A DNA stretch of 64,000 nucleotides from Helianthus annuus (taxonomy: Eukaryota > Streptophyta > Magnoliopsida > Asterales > Asteraceae): contig NC_035434.2 in the NCBI RefSeq assembly GCF_002127325.2, forward strand, positions 81,222,664-81,286,663. The letters are read 5' to 3'. Positions 46,431 to 57,553 of this stretch are shown in pieces. The notes under the pieces are model-generated. The model saw nothing but the letters and a program-made list of their open reading frames with translations. It searched no databases and had not been told where the DNA came from. The translations under genes and the position numbers were made by a program. The number at the start of each line of letters is the position of its first letter. Positions within the stretch are counted from its first letter, which is position 1.

Positions 46431-46443
46431 AAGTTGAGGTTTA
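46431..46443 (+). mobile_element. LTR Y, 3' copy, short middle piece
   Basis: AAGTTGAGGTTTA continues the LTR after the copia target site, matching AAGTTGGGGTTCTA at 571. It is cut by element B at 46444. Confidence 0.7.
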
Positions 46444-49292
46444 TGTAACACCCAAAAAACGGGTTTAGTAATCAAACCGCGTTAATAGTAATGATGGGTA
46501 AAATACCATTAATGGTAAAAATTAGCCCGGTAAATATTAGGAATTTAAATAAATTGACCTAATATTAAATAAAAAGAGAAATAAACGCTTTTAAAAAGAC
46601 AAAGTTTATGAGAGGCCCGAGTTAACGGGACTTCAAATAAAACGGGTTGGAAACGACGTAAAGTAACTAGGAAACAAATAACCTAGTTAATTACAAGTTT
46701 TGTAGTATTGTGAAACTTTGGTCAAAAACATGCTATATGCAACAAGGGTAAAGTATAAGGACCAAAAGTGAAAAGATGGAAAATAGTTTTATTAAATAAA
46801 ACTAATTAAAAACCAAACACACACTTGGTGTGTCCCTGGTCGAAGAAAGAAATAGGGGGCGACCAAGCTCCCTCATTTTTACCCTAGTTCTTGAAGTTTC
46901 ATCAAATTGAAAGGGTAAATCGGCTCCAAATCAAAATCCAAACTCAGAATAGTGAACAACTTCGTAAAAGGATCATAAGGTATGACTAATTTTGCTATTT
47001 GGTTTCACCTTGAGTTCTAGGTGAAAACGTGAAATCGAGATTTTAGCTTGCATGATCAAAGTTTGGATAAAATTAGGAATGATTTTATATCTAGGAGTAA
47101 ACCCTAGTCATTTACTTATTGAATTGAGGTTCATAATTGTGAATTTCATGATTATCCATTTATGTGTTAAATGGGTTTTGTAGAAATAAGATGAACCCTA
47201 GAATTATGACTATTAAAATGGTGTTTGCTGATTTCCATGAGATGAATCTGAGAATAGTATGCATGCTAGACATAATGGAATTGAAATTATGTTTATGTTT
47301 AGTAGAAATAACTGGTTATGAACTAGTTGTAAATGTGTAAAAATTTATGCACATTAGGTGTTTGTTAAAATGCCTAAATGAGAACTAAAGTGTTGAAATC
47401 AGAGTGAAAACGCGTATTTGAATGATATGGCAATTACGCGTAATATGAAGTGATAAGGGATCTAAATATTTTGTTGATTTAGACTTAATGTTGTAAACCA
47501 TGTGATTTAAAGTAGTTAACTTTGATAAACTAAGTTAACAAAGCATGAAGTCGAACAGTAGCTTCGACATAGAAAATAAGTGAGTTGGAATAGTCGTGAT
47601 TGTTAATGACTAATTCAACCGCCTTGTAAATGATTGACAATAGTTTGATGCTTAAACGAGCTAGGTGGAGGCTTGGGAAAGAAGCGGCCAAATAAATCAA
47701 GTACAAGAAAAGAGAAGCATAGTTTGGATGCGAGGTAAGTGTAGCTTACGCCCTTTTATTTTATTACCAAATACTTGATTTCGAGTATTGAATCTGAATT
47801 ATATTGAGTAAACGAAACATGAAGTTCCGACACGATTTAAATGCAAGTCGAAAAAAGTGAGAAAGATAAGAAACCATGAATTATGGTAAAAAGGGTTAAA
47901 ACGGTCAAATAGTAATCCGGACATGGACTAACGAATATATAAAGGGATTTGAAAGGACACCATTTGGCATGAGCCATAACGGGTCAAACAAAACAAGAAC
48001 AATTCTTAAGTAAGATGAATTCAAAAGTAAACCGGGATAGGTTAAAGGGGGTGAAATGGTAATTTAATACCATCTCGAAATGATAATTGGTCATTTCAAC
48101 TAAACGGGTCAAATGGTGTTGTTAACACCATTTGTCAATAATATTTGATGATTGCTTGTTGAGTTTTGTGATCACAGGAATTAACACATGGTTAACATTG
48201 CTATTAACTATATATTAATAGCGAAAGGTATTTAAACGGGTCAATCTTATGACCCGAGCCAGGTACGCATGTTTAGAATTATAGCTAAAAGTGATATTTT
48301 GGTCAAATAATATCAGAAGTCCTTCGTCGCGCAAATGAAGGGCTAAAATTGACTAAAAAGCCCTTGAGGGGTAAATAGGGTAAACAACCTTTAAAGAGTT
48401 GTTTTGAAATAAGCGTCTTGTTAAATTGAGTCCTTGGAATTCGTATAAAAATGGTGATAGGATGTAAAACAATAGAAGCATGATTTAAGTCTAAAAATGT
48501 AAAATACTCGTAACGGGTCAAAACGAGTATATATGCATAACGGGTTAAAACTTCTTAAGGAACCCGTAAAGTTAAATCTTGAAAATTAGTAAACGGATAT
48601 AACATGATGACCATTGTATTTTGAAGGAAAATAACAAATTAGTTTGGTAAAAGCATGAACAGGTCAAAAGTGTCATAGTTGAATATCAAGCCGAGAGCTT
48701 GAAATCTAAATTTTTGTGAATTCGGATGTTGGATTTTAACTCCATGTGACGGAGAATTAAATTACGAACGCGTAGGAAAAAGAATCGTGTAAAACGGATC
48801 AATAACGAATGAGTTATGTCCGTTTTCATGAAACTTGGGTTGGTTAGGAATTATGCAGCAACAAATAAATAACTTGCTGTCAAAAAGGGGGCTAGGTAGG
48901 CCGTCTAGTCCCTAGGTGGGGCATCTAGCCCCCCTGAATCCCGAATATGTTTAATTTTGGGCATCTAGACCCCTGACCCATATAACTTGTTTAAACTTGT
49001 TATTTAACTATCAAAACTAACTTTTAAGTTGGATTTGATCATAGGTGATCGCCATGAGTGCCCGGATGAAGATCAAGCTCGAAGAAGAACCGAACATGAT
49101 AAAGTTAAAAGCTTCCGCACGGCGTTTCGTCCTATCTCTTAAACGACGAACTCAAATTCATTACGATGTACATAAACCTTTATTTGTAAAAGTTTTAAGT
49201 TAACCGTATTTAGTAAAGTACATTTAATCATGATTACATGCTTATTTTCGTAAACTATACGAAAACCTTAAAATAATAACAAGGGTGTTACA
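46444..49292 (+). repeat. 5' LTR of B (2849 bp)
   Basis: It begins TGTAACACCC, ends GGGTGTTACA and matches 51648-54306 closely. A run GGGGGCTAGGTAGGCCGTCT with related GGGGCATCTAGCCCC phrases lies at 48889-48975. There is no gene. Confidence 0.9.
47735..49044 (+). other. Predicted intron in LTR B
   Basis: The donor GCGAG|GTAAGT is a near-perfect consensus. The branch ACTAAC lies near 49016-49021 and the acceptor TGATCATAG| ends at 49044. The length is 1310 bp. The donor is also present in the 3' LTR near 52917. Confidence 0.42.
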
Positions 49293-49294
49293 AG

Positions 49295-49316
49295 TTGGTA
49301 ATCAGAGCTCCAGGTT
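49295..49316 (+). promoter_or_regulatory. Primer-binding site of B (altered)
   Basis: TTGGTAATCAGAGCTCCAGG carries one extra A compared with TGGTATCAGAGC. It may use a different tRNA or be decayed. Confidence 0.65.
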
Positions 49317-51610
49317 AAAGAATAAAGTGTGTTAGGTTCGAGGCTTGATCGCAAATCCGGTAAGTACATGTATATATCAATGGTTTAGTATGGTTAAAGT
49401 GTTGAGAACAACACATTGGGTTATCGTGTAACACACGTTACACCAGTCAAATCGGTAAAGGGTAGATATAGCCAACAAAATTACACGCGTTGATGCGTAT
49501 AGTAGAAAAGCCTTGTATTATAATACGGGCATCCATTAATGTCGAAATTACTAACTGTTGTAAATGTTTTAGTTGAAGGACACTCGCATATGAAGATAGC
49601 GAGAGTCTAACAAATTGCGGATTTGACAGAGGAACGGTCCAAAGAGTATGCTCATCAAGGACCTAAATCGCGTAGCGACCGCGAACAAGGTAATGGGAAG
49701 AGAAGCCCGTTAGGGCAAGCTATTACCAGGTGCACATTTTAAATTTAATTGCACAAATTGTAATATGCAACAAATACGTAGAGATTGAAAGTTGCGTATG
49801 TAGATTAAAAACTTGGAAAACCCCGAATAGAAAATCTATCTGGGATACTGTTTCCAAGAGAAATAAATAGAGGTGTTGCTTACATGGGGCGTGATGTGAA
49901 AGTTATAAAAGGGTCATGTATGTCATATGTTGATCGCCTACTCTGGCCAAGTAAGTAGTGAACACATGATACCATGAACTTTTTATGATGGACACGCTTA
50001 CACCCGATGTAGTAAGGACGGGGTGAGTGGGACAAATTAAAAAGTACCCAAATGAATCAGATAAGCAAAATATTTGATCATAATGTAAACGCACAGCCGA
50101 GTGACGGAAGCGTATTATATTAGGATAATGAGCCCGAGAGAAGGGACAAAGAAACATGTAAAATGATTAAGGTACGCATTGGGAGGGGGTGTACTTACAC
50201 TCGAACCCGAAGAATATAAACATGTAGAATGATCAAGATATGCATTGGGAGGGAGTGTACTTACACTCGAACCCGGAAAATGCGAATATGTCTCCAAATG
50301 GGTCGTTTTTGTAAAACGTCAAGCTCGAGGACAAAGTTGGAATATAAAAATGAAGTGAGGTCTTAATGCATACTGGGAGGGTTGCAATAATAACGACTTC
50401 GGTAAAACACCCGGTTGATGGGTAAGATTTAAACACATGTATGGACCGAGAAACAGGAACTCGGATGGAAAGTTAAAAGACTCGGGTTTTGAGTCATGAC
50501 TAAAAGATGACAAGATGATGTAAATAGAAATTTTGATAAATTATGTTCAACTATTTTAAAGTTGAATGGGTCGAACAAAAAATGAAGTTTGACATCCATA
50601 AATGATAAAATTTCACATGAATAAGTTAAACGGGTTGAATATAATATAATGCCGGATGGCATGAGTAAGCGCAAGCGGGATAACGGTAGCGTTAAAAGCA
50701 AAAGAATAATGAGCCCCGTAATGGGACATAGTCAAATCCGAATATATGTAAACTGGATAATGGTGAGCATATGATGAACCGACGTATAAATGACGTGAGA
50801 AGTCATAAAGTCGGAAAATTTGTTCGAAAGAAAACAAATGTAGCCTTAGACTACGGTCAAGGTCAAAGGAAATACCAAGGTGAAAATAAATGATTTGGAA
50901 CATAAAAAGGGTGCCTTAAAGCCATATACATATATAAACGTATATACATTTGAATAAAGACTCGAATAAAAGATGATCTACGGGATCATCATAACCCACG
51001 GGATATTAATTAATGTTAAGTCTACGAGATCAAATAGACCTTCGGTTCACAAATAGAAAGAAATGAATTGTAAGGGTCTCACCTTAAAAGGATAAAAAGG
51101 TGACAATCTAAATAAATAGCCTACGAGGCTAAGTGAAAGAACCAACGGGTCCTATGGGTTAAGCTTGGGAATTTGTTATAATTCCCCGCATTAAATAATA
51201 ATAGATAGGACTAGATTCTCGGAAGTAACATTCCTAGAAATGAGAGAAAGAAGTAAGACAAAGAGGAAACGTAAACAAATTTTTTTTTTAGTTTTTAGTC
51301 AAAAGAAACGTTTTAACAAAACATAAGTGGTATGAGGTGATATAGAGAATTTTAAACACACATAAGGCCGGAGATGGCAAAATAGCATACCCGGGTGACG
51401 GGGTATGAAGTGACGGTGACGAACAAGTATAACCGCCAAAGTAGATAATCAATAAAGATAACGTATACGAGCAGAAAGTAACAGCCCACGAGGCCTTACA
51501 CATGAAAGACTTACGCGTCAATATAAATGAAACCTTTTGACCAAAAGAAACGGGTGCCTTGAAAATGAAACTAAGTTCGTCTAGTCTAAATTAATGAGCT
51601 ATGAAAATAA
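49317..51610 (+). other. Non-coding internal region of B
   Basis: No gag or pol motif is present. Long minus-strand frames (49903-50903) have no family resemblance and lie against the element direction. A two-unit 66-bp repeat is at 50152-50283. Confidence 0.7.
50152..50283 (+). repeat. Two tandem 66-bp units
   Basis: Each unit has AAACATGTA, a GCATTGGGAGGG block and GTGTACTTACACTCGAACCC. The inner GTGTACTTACAC is almost a palindrome. Confidence 0.85.
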
Positions 51611-51647
51611 GGTTTTGAGGATGAAACCTCTTTAAGGGGGGTAGACT
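51611..51647 (+). promoter_or_regulatory. Post-pol-type hairpin and purine tract of B
   Basis: GGTTTTG-AGGA-TGAAACC (51611-51627) keeps the stem with different letters. TTTAAGGGGGGTAGACT follows to the 3' LTR. Confidence 0.6.
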
Positions 51648-54306
51648 TGTAACACCCCAAAAACGGGTTTGGTAATCAAACCGCGTTAATAGTAATGACG
51701 GGTAAAATACCGTTAATGGTAAAAATTAACCCGTAAATATTAAGAATTTAAATAAATAAACCTAATATTAAATAAAAAGAGTAATAAACGCTTTTAAAAA
51801 GACAAAGTTTATGAGAGGCCCGAGTTAACGGGACTTCAAATAAAACGGGTTGGAAACGAAGTAAAGTAACTAGGAAATAAATAACCTAGTTAATTACAAG
51901 TTTTGTAGTATTGTGGAACTTTGGTCAAAAACATGCTATATGCAACAAGGGTAAAGTATAGGGGCCAAAAGTGAAAAGATGGAAAACAGGTTTATTAAAT
52001 AAAACTAATTAAAAACCAAACACACACTTGGTGTGTGCCTGGTCGAAGAAAGAAACAGGGGGCGACCAACCTCCCTCATTTTTACCCTAGTTCTTGAAGT
52101 TTCATCAAATTGAAAGGGTAAATCGGCTCCAAGTCAAAATCCAAACTCAGAATAGTGATCACCTTCGTGAAAGGATCATAAGGTATGCCTAATTTTGCTA
52201 TTTGGTTTCACCTTGAGTTCTAGGTGAAAACGAGATTTTAGCTTGCATGATCAAAGTTTGGATGAAATTAGGAATGATTTTATGTCTAGGAGTAAACCCT
52301 AGTCATTTACTTGTTGAATTGAGGTTCATAATTGTGAATTTCATGATTATCCATTTATGTGTTAAATGGGTTTTGTAGAAATAAGATGAACCCTAGAATT
52401 ATGACTATTAAAATGGTGTTAACTGATTTCCATGAGATGAATCTGAGAATAGTATGCATGCTAGACATAATGGAATTGAAATTATGTTTATTTTTAGTAG
52501 AAATAACTGGTTATGAACTAGTTGTAAATGTGTAAAAATTTACGCACATTAGGTGTTTGTTAAAATGCCTAAATGAGAACTAAAGTGAGTGAAAACGCAT
52601 ATTTGAATGATATGGCAATTACGCGTAATATGAAGTGATAAGGGTTCTAAATATTATGTTGATTTAGACTTAATGTTGTAAACCATGTGATTTAAAGTAG
52701 TTAACTTTGATAACTAAGTTAACTAAGCATGAAGTCGAACAGTAGCTTCGACATAGAAAATAAGTGAGGTGGAATAGTCGTGATTGTTAATGACTAATTT
52801 AACTGCCTTGTAAATGATTGACAATAGTTTGACGCTTAAACGAGCTAGGTGGAGGCTTGGGACAGAAGCGGCCAAATAAATCAAGTACAAGAAAAGAGAA
52901 GCAAAGTTTGGATACGAGGTAAGTGTAGCTTACGCCCTTTTATTTTATTACCAAATACTTGATTTCGAGTATTGAATCTGAATTATATTGAGTTAACGAA
53001 ACATGAAGTTCCGACACGATTTAAATGCAAGTCGGAAAAAGTGAGAAAGATAAGAAACCATGAATTATGGTAAAAAGGGTAAAAACGGTCAAATAGTAAT
53101 CCGGACATGGACTAACGAATATATAAAGGGATTTGAAAGGACACCATTTGGCATGAGCCATAACGGGTCAAACAAAATGAGAACAATTCTTAAGTAAGAT
53201 GAATTCAAAAGTAAACCGGGATAGGTTAAAGGGGGTGAAATGGTATTTTAATACCATCTCGAAATGATAATTGGTCATTTCGACTAAACGGGTCAAATGG
53301 TGTTGTTAACACCATTTGTCAATAATATTTGATGATTGCTTGTTGAGTTTTGTGATCACATGAATTAACACATGGTTAGCATTGCTATTAACTAGATATT
53401 AATAGCGAAAGGTATTTAAACGGGTCAATCTTATGACCCGAGCCAGGTACGCATGTTTAGAATTATAGCTAAAAGTGAGATTTTGGTCAAATAATATCGG
53501 AAGTCCTTCGTCGCGCAAATGAAGGGCTAAAATTGACCAAAAGCCCTTGAGGGGTAAATAGGGTAAACAACCTTTAAAGAGTTGTTTTGAAATAAGCATC
53601 TTGTTAAATTGAGTCCTTGGAATTCGTATAAAAATGGTGATAGGATGTAAACCAATAGAAGCATAATTTAAGTCTAAAAATGTAAAATACTCGTAATGGG
53701 TCAAAACGAGTATATATGCATAACGGGTTAAAACTTCTTAAGGAACCCGTAAAGTTAAATCTTGAAAATTAGTAAACGGATATAACATGATGACCATGGT
53801 ATTTTGAAGGAAAATAACAAATTAGTTTGGTAAAAGCATGAACGGGTCAAAAGTGTCATAGTTGAATATCAAGCCGAGAGCTTGAAATCTAAATTTTTTT
53901 GAATTCGGATGTTGGATTTTAACTCCATGTGATGGAGAATTAAATTACGAACGTGTAGGAAAAAGAATCGTGTAAAACGGATCAATAACGAATGTGTTAT
54001 GTCCGTTTTCGTGAAACTTGGGTTGGCTAGGAATTATGCAGCAACAAATAAATAACTTGCTGTCAAAAAGGGGGCTAGGTGGGCCGTCTAGCCCCTAGGT
54101 GGGGCGTCTAGCCCCCCTGAATCCCAAATATGTTTAATTTTGTTTGTTTGACCCATGTAACTTGTTTAAACTTGTTATTTAACTATCAAAACTAACTTTT
54201 AAGTTGGTTTTGATCATAGGTGATCGCCATGAGTGCCCGGATGAAGATCAAGCTCGAAGAAGAACCGAACACGATAAAGTTAAAAGCTTCCGCACGGCGT
54301 TTCATC
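51648..54306 (+). repeat. 3' LTR of B, truncated
   Basis: It follows 46444-49130 and then breaks at GGCGTTTCATCC. From about 54307 the sequence is LTR Y (CCACGTTGATTAGGCG). Confidence 0.88.
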
Positions 54307-56288
54307 CAACTGGTTTCCACGTTGATTAGGCGTAGTGACAAGTCATAGTTTCGGTCAAAGTACGTGTTTATGCGTATTTTGCCATGAAACTATTCTTGGG
54401 TGTCAAAAACCTTTGTTTTGATATCAAAACCTGTTTTCTAACTTAGTTAAGCATGTTTTAACATGTTTAACTCGCCACTTTTAGTCTAGTGCTTGAATAG
54501 GGTCGTAAGATAGGCGGTCCTAACAGCCGCTTAGACTTTCGAACTCGACCCGTTTGGTCGATCATTAGGATCCGACTAAGCATGTTTTGTGACCATAGTT
54601 GTATAGGGAATAACCTTCCAAGGTTATACCTTATGGTCACTTAGTTTAATTAGTTGTTATGATAGGTACTTTAGATGCCTTAGGAAAATGACCAAAATGC
54701 CCTTTTCATGCATAATTGGATTTTAAGCATATGTAACTTAACTTGTGTCACTTAAACTAATTATGCAACATGTTTAGGCATATAATACTTGTCATAGGAC
54801 TAGTTAGACGTCTCAAACGCGCATTTGCCCAAACGACGCGTTAAAGTAGCGTAAGCTACCTTAATGGGTCGTAACGGGTCGAAAGCACTTAGGACAGGTT
54901 CCGATCTAGAATGTAGGCTTTGTTAAACCATATCACATGAGTTCCAATACTCATTTGGTTTACAAAACCTCATTCTATCCGATCTTCCAATTTAGGTGTT
55001 TATTTATTAACTAGTGATCCGATTACTAGGTACTACTTGAATTTCCTTGGTTTTTCCTGAGCATTGATAGTTCATTAGATCAAGGATACCCTTCTATTCA
55101 ATGTGAGTACATAGTTCCCCTATTTTACTGTTTTCAATTGTTTTGGGGTGATTCATATGTTTTAAACGATTTCGATGTTTTTAACGATGGTTTCAAAAAT
55201 GATTAATATGGTTTATATTAAACTAATAACGATTTCGATAATGTGAACAAAGTTGTTGGACGTATTTACATAACGAATAACATTCATTAATTTTGGCCGA
55301 ACCGACCAGTATTAGGTTATGGTACCATAGGATCTGACAAATCCCGTTATCAGACTGCACCCATGGTTATGTGTGGGGGTTATGTGGGTAACGACTGAAT
55401 CTGTGATTGTTTAGTTACCCTTTGGTGGTTTGTTAATTCGAGTTGAACGATGGATGAGTTACGAAGGTTTGGATGTTATTAGCGAGACGACCAAAAGTAG
55501 TTTTCACAATTAAAACGAGAACGATTTAAACGATTTGGAACGATTTAAACGAGTTCAACGAATTGAACAAACGATTGGTTTTTGGTTGTGATTAGTTAAT
55601 GGACGGGTGTAACATGATAAAAACATGGTAGATACGCCACTGGTACTTCTTATATATAAGTGTTTTTATCATATTACATTCTGTGGCATTATTTAGTTCA
55701 CTTGGATAAACGATTCTGAAACGATATCACATAACGATGTTTTCTAAAAGATATAAACCATACGAGTTTTATAACGAGAACAATTTACGATCTGGTTTAC
55801 TTAAACAAGTGTTTTGGGTTAAGAATCATGGCTACGAGATTTTATAAACTATAACCAACTTGATTTGAGTTGGTTAATTATGTTGTAATACTATACACTT
55901 TTCAAAACAAGGTTTGTAACTTTTGACTCTTGTAGTCTAATGAGGTACTGCAACATGTAAACGAGCCATGAATCCGATACTCTCATAAAACCTATGTGCT
56001 CGCCAGCATTTCTTGCTGACTTTGTTTTTACATATGTTTCCGGTGGTGTTGAATGATGTTGATTGCTAGGATGCATGTTCACATAGTATCTGAACGAGGC
56101 CTTAGTGACATAATAACAATGATAGTCGATGTGTAACTTGTTTGTTTTGTTTTAAGACAATGTAAATTATCTAATGAATCAATAAAACGAAACTTTTGAA
56201 TCCGTGGTTGTGAAACAATAATTCTGCCACTCCACTCCCCGATGTTTCTGCCGTGGTTCCGTTGTTTTAACGCGGTCGGGGTGTGACA
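54307..56288 (+). mobile_element. LTR Y, last part
   Basis: It corresponds to 795-2843 of LTR X and to 18426-19973 of the Y 5' copy, and ends GTGTGACA. About 200 bases of LTR expected between 46443 and 54307 are missing, together with the end of B. A deletion therefore spanned the junction, or two Y elements were fused here. Confidence 0.82.
55588..55701 (+). other. Conserved three-part hairpin, copy 6 (LTR Y)
   Basis: It is the same as 19271-19385 with minor changes (GCCACTGG for GCCGCTGG). Inner arms AACATGATAAAAACA and TGTTTTTATCATATTA are kept. Confidence 0.68.
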
Positions 56289-57553
56289 GAAGAGTTGGTA
56301 TCAGAGCCAATGGTTATAGGGAATTAGGTTATTAGTAATTCTTTGACCTAGACTATAACTTTTCTAGGACCCCAATGCGAGTTAACTTGCGTTTAGATTT
56401 TTAAAACAATACCGTCACCTACCCTTAGGTGATAACCACAACGAGAACACAATAACAAATCCGATTCGAAAATTAATCATCTATTCTTGGATGATTGATC
56501 ACTAGGTTTTGAACCCTCTAAGTTTTCAAAATCTCATCAAAGTTTGGGTCTTATATTGTGAACACGTGCAATCTGGAAGAGTGGATGCCTGTATCTTGAG
56601 TTTTCTGTTTAAGGCTATAGTGTTCGTATAAATCCACATAATCGGACCAGTCACTCTTACCTGGGAACTCTTGGGATGAGTGTCCACTAATAGGCTAAAG
56701 CAGGTCTTCGCGATACATTATATTAACCCATTTACTTTGATTAGTCATTGCGTGTCGTTTGTTTGTTCGAGGTAACAAACAAATGATCGCTTTCCTTGTG
56801 TTTTATCGATGTTTTCAATACCTCTTTTGTTTATCCAATTGTCGACCTCACTCGTTTCTCATGTTTCCTTGTTCTTTTTAGAAAATGCCTCCTCGACGAG
56901 ATGCACAACCTCAAACTAACGAAGAAATCGCAGCCCTTGTCGCTCAGCAAATGGCTGCTGTGCTTTCGAACATAGTAACCTAGATCCATAAATTATACAA
57001 CAAAAATAACAACAACAATGCTCAGTGTAGTTTCAAAACTTTCAATTCGGCTAAACCGTTAAAGTTCTTTGGGTCTCAAGGAGCAACTGCGCTCCTGCAA
57101 TGGTTCAAGAGTCTCGAAAGTACATTCAGACATGTTCAGTGTCCAAATGAGCATAAGGTTGAATTTGCATCCAGTGTTTTCGAGAAGCGTGCTCTTACAT
57201 GGTGGAATGGTGTGATGCGTGATAGGGGTGCCGATGTGGCCATGGCATAAACTTGGGAAGAGCTTCGAGCTCTCATGATGAAAGAGTTATGTCCCCGTCA
57301 CGAGATTCGAGCTTTGGAATGAGAATTAGATGATTTGAAACAAGATAGGAGAGAACACTGTGCGTATACGGATCGTTATGAGGAACTCAGTTTGTTGTGT
57401 CCGATTGAGAGGTATATCGATGGTCTACCCGATTCTGTGCAGGATATTGTCACAGGTAGTAATCCTACCACTGTGCGTCAGGCGATTGAGTTGGCTGCTA
57501 CTCTGACTTAGTCTTAAGTCAGAAAAGGTAAACTGAACCACAAGGGTGACAAT
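56289..57553 (+). mobile_element. Second internal fragment of the Y family
   Basis: After the LTR come a primer site (TGGTATCAGAGCC, 56296), a leader like 19995-20569 and the start of gag. It breaks at about 57553 (GGGTGACAA|TGTG), where Tat-like DNA begins. Confidence 0.85.
56885..57553 (+). pseudogene. gag fragment, second Y copy
   Basis: The frame starts MPPRRDAQPQTNEEIAALVA and runs through the gag core (ALTWWNGVMRDRGADVAMA). Stops lie at 56981 (TAG for CAG), near 57247 (TAA for CAA), near 57319 (TGA) and near 57508. About 30 bases present at 21087-21120 are missing after LSLLCP. The early stops of the 20570 copy (20591, 20609) are absent here, so the two copies decayed separately. It is cut off before the zinc knuckles. 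Confidence 0.85.

Larger units (their letters stand above)
46444..54306 (+). mobile_element. Element B: non-coding LTR retrotransposon, right end lost
   Basis: The 5' LTR is 46444-49292. The 3' LTR starts at 51648 (TGTAACACCCC) and stops near 54306, about 190 bases short of the expected end. The left target would be GTTTA; its partner is gone. The internal 2.36 kb has a primer site and a purine tract but no coding frame on the plus strand. Confidence 0.85.

Noticed and set aside
49903..50903. Chain of minus-strand frames in element B
   Set aside because: They oppose the element direction, overlap each other, show no motifs and cross a tandem repeat.
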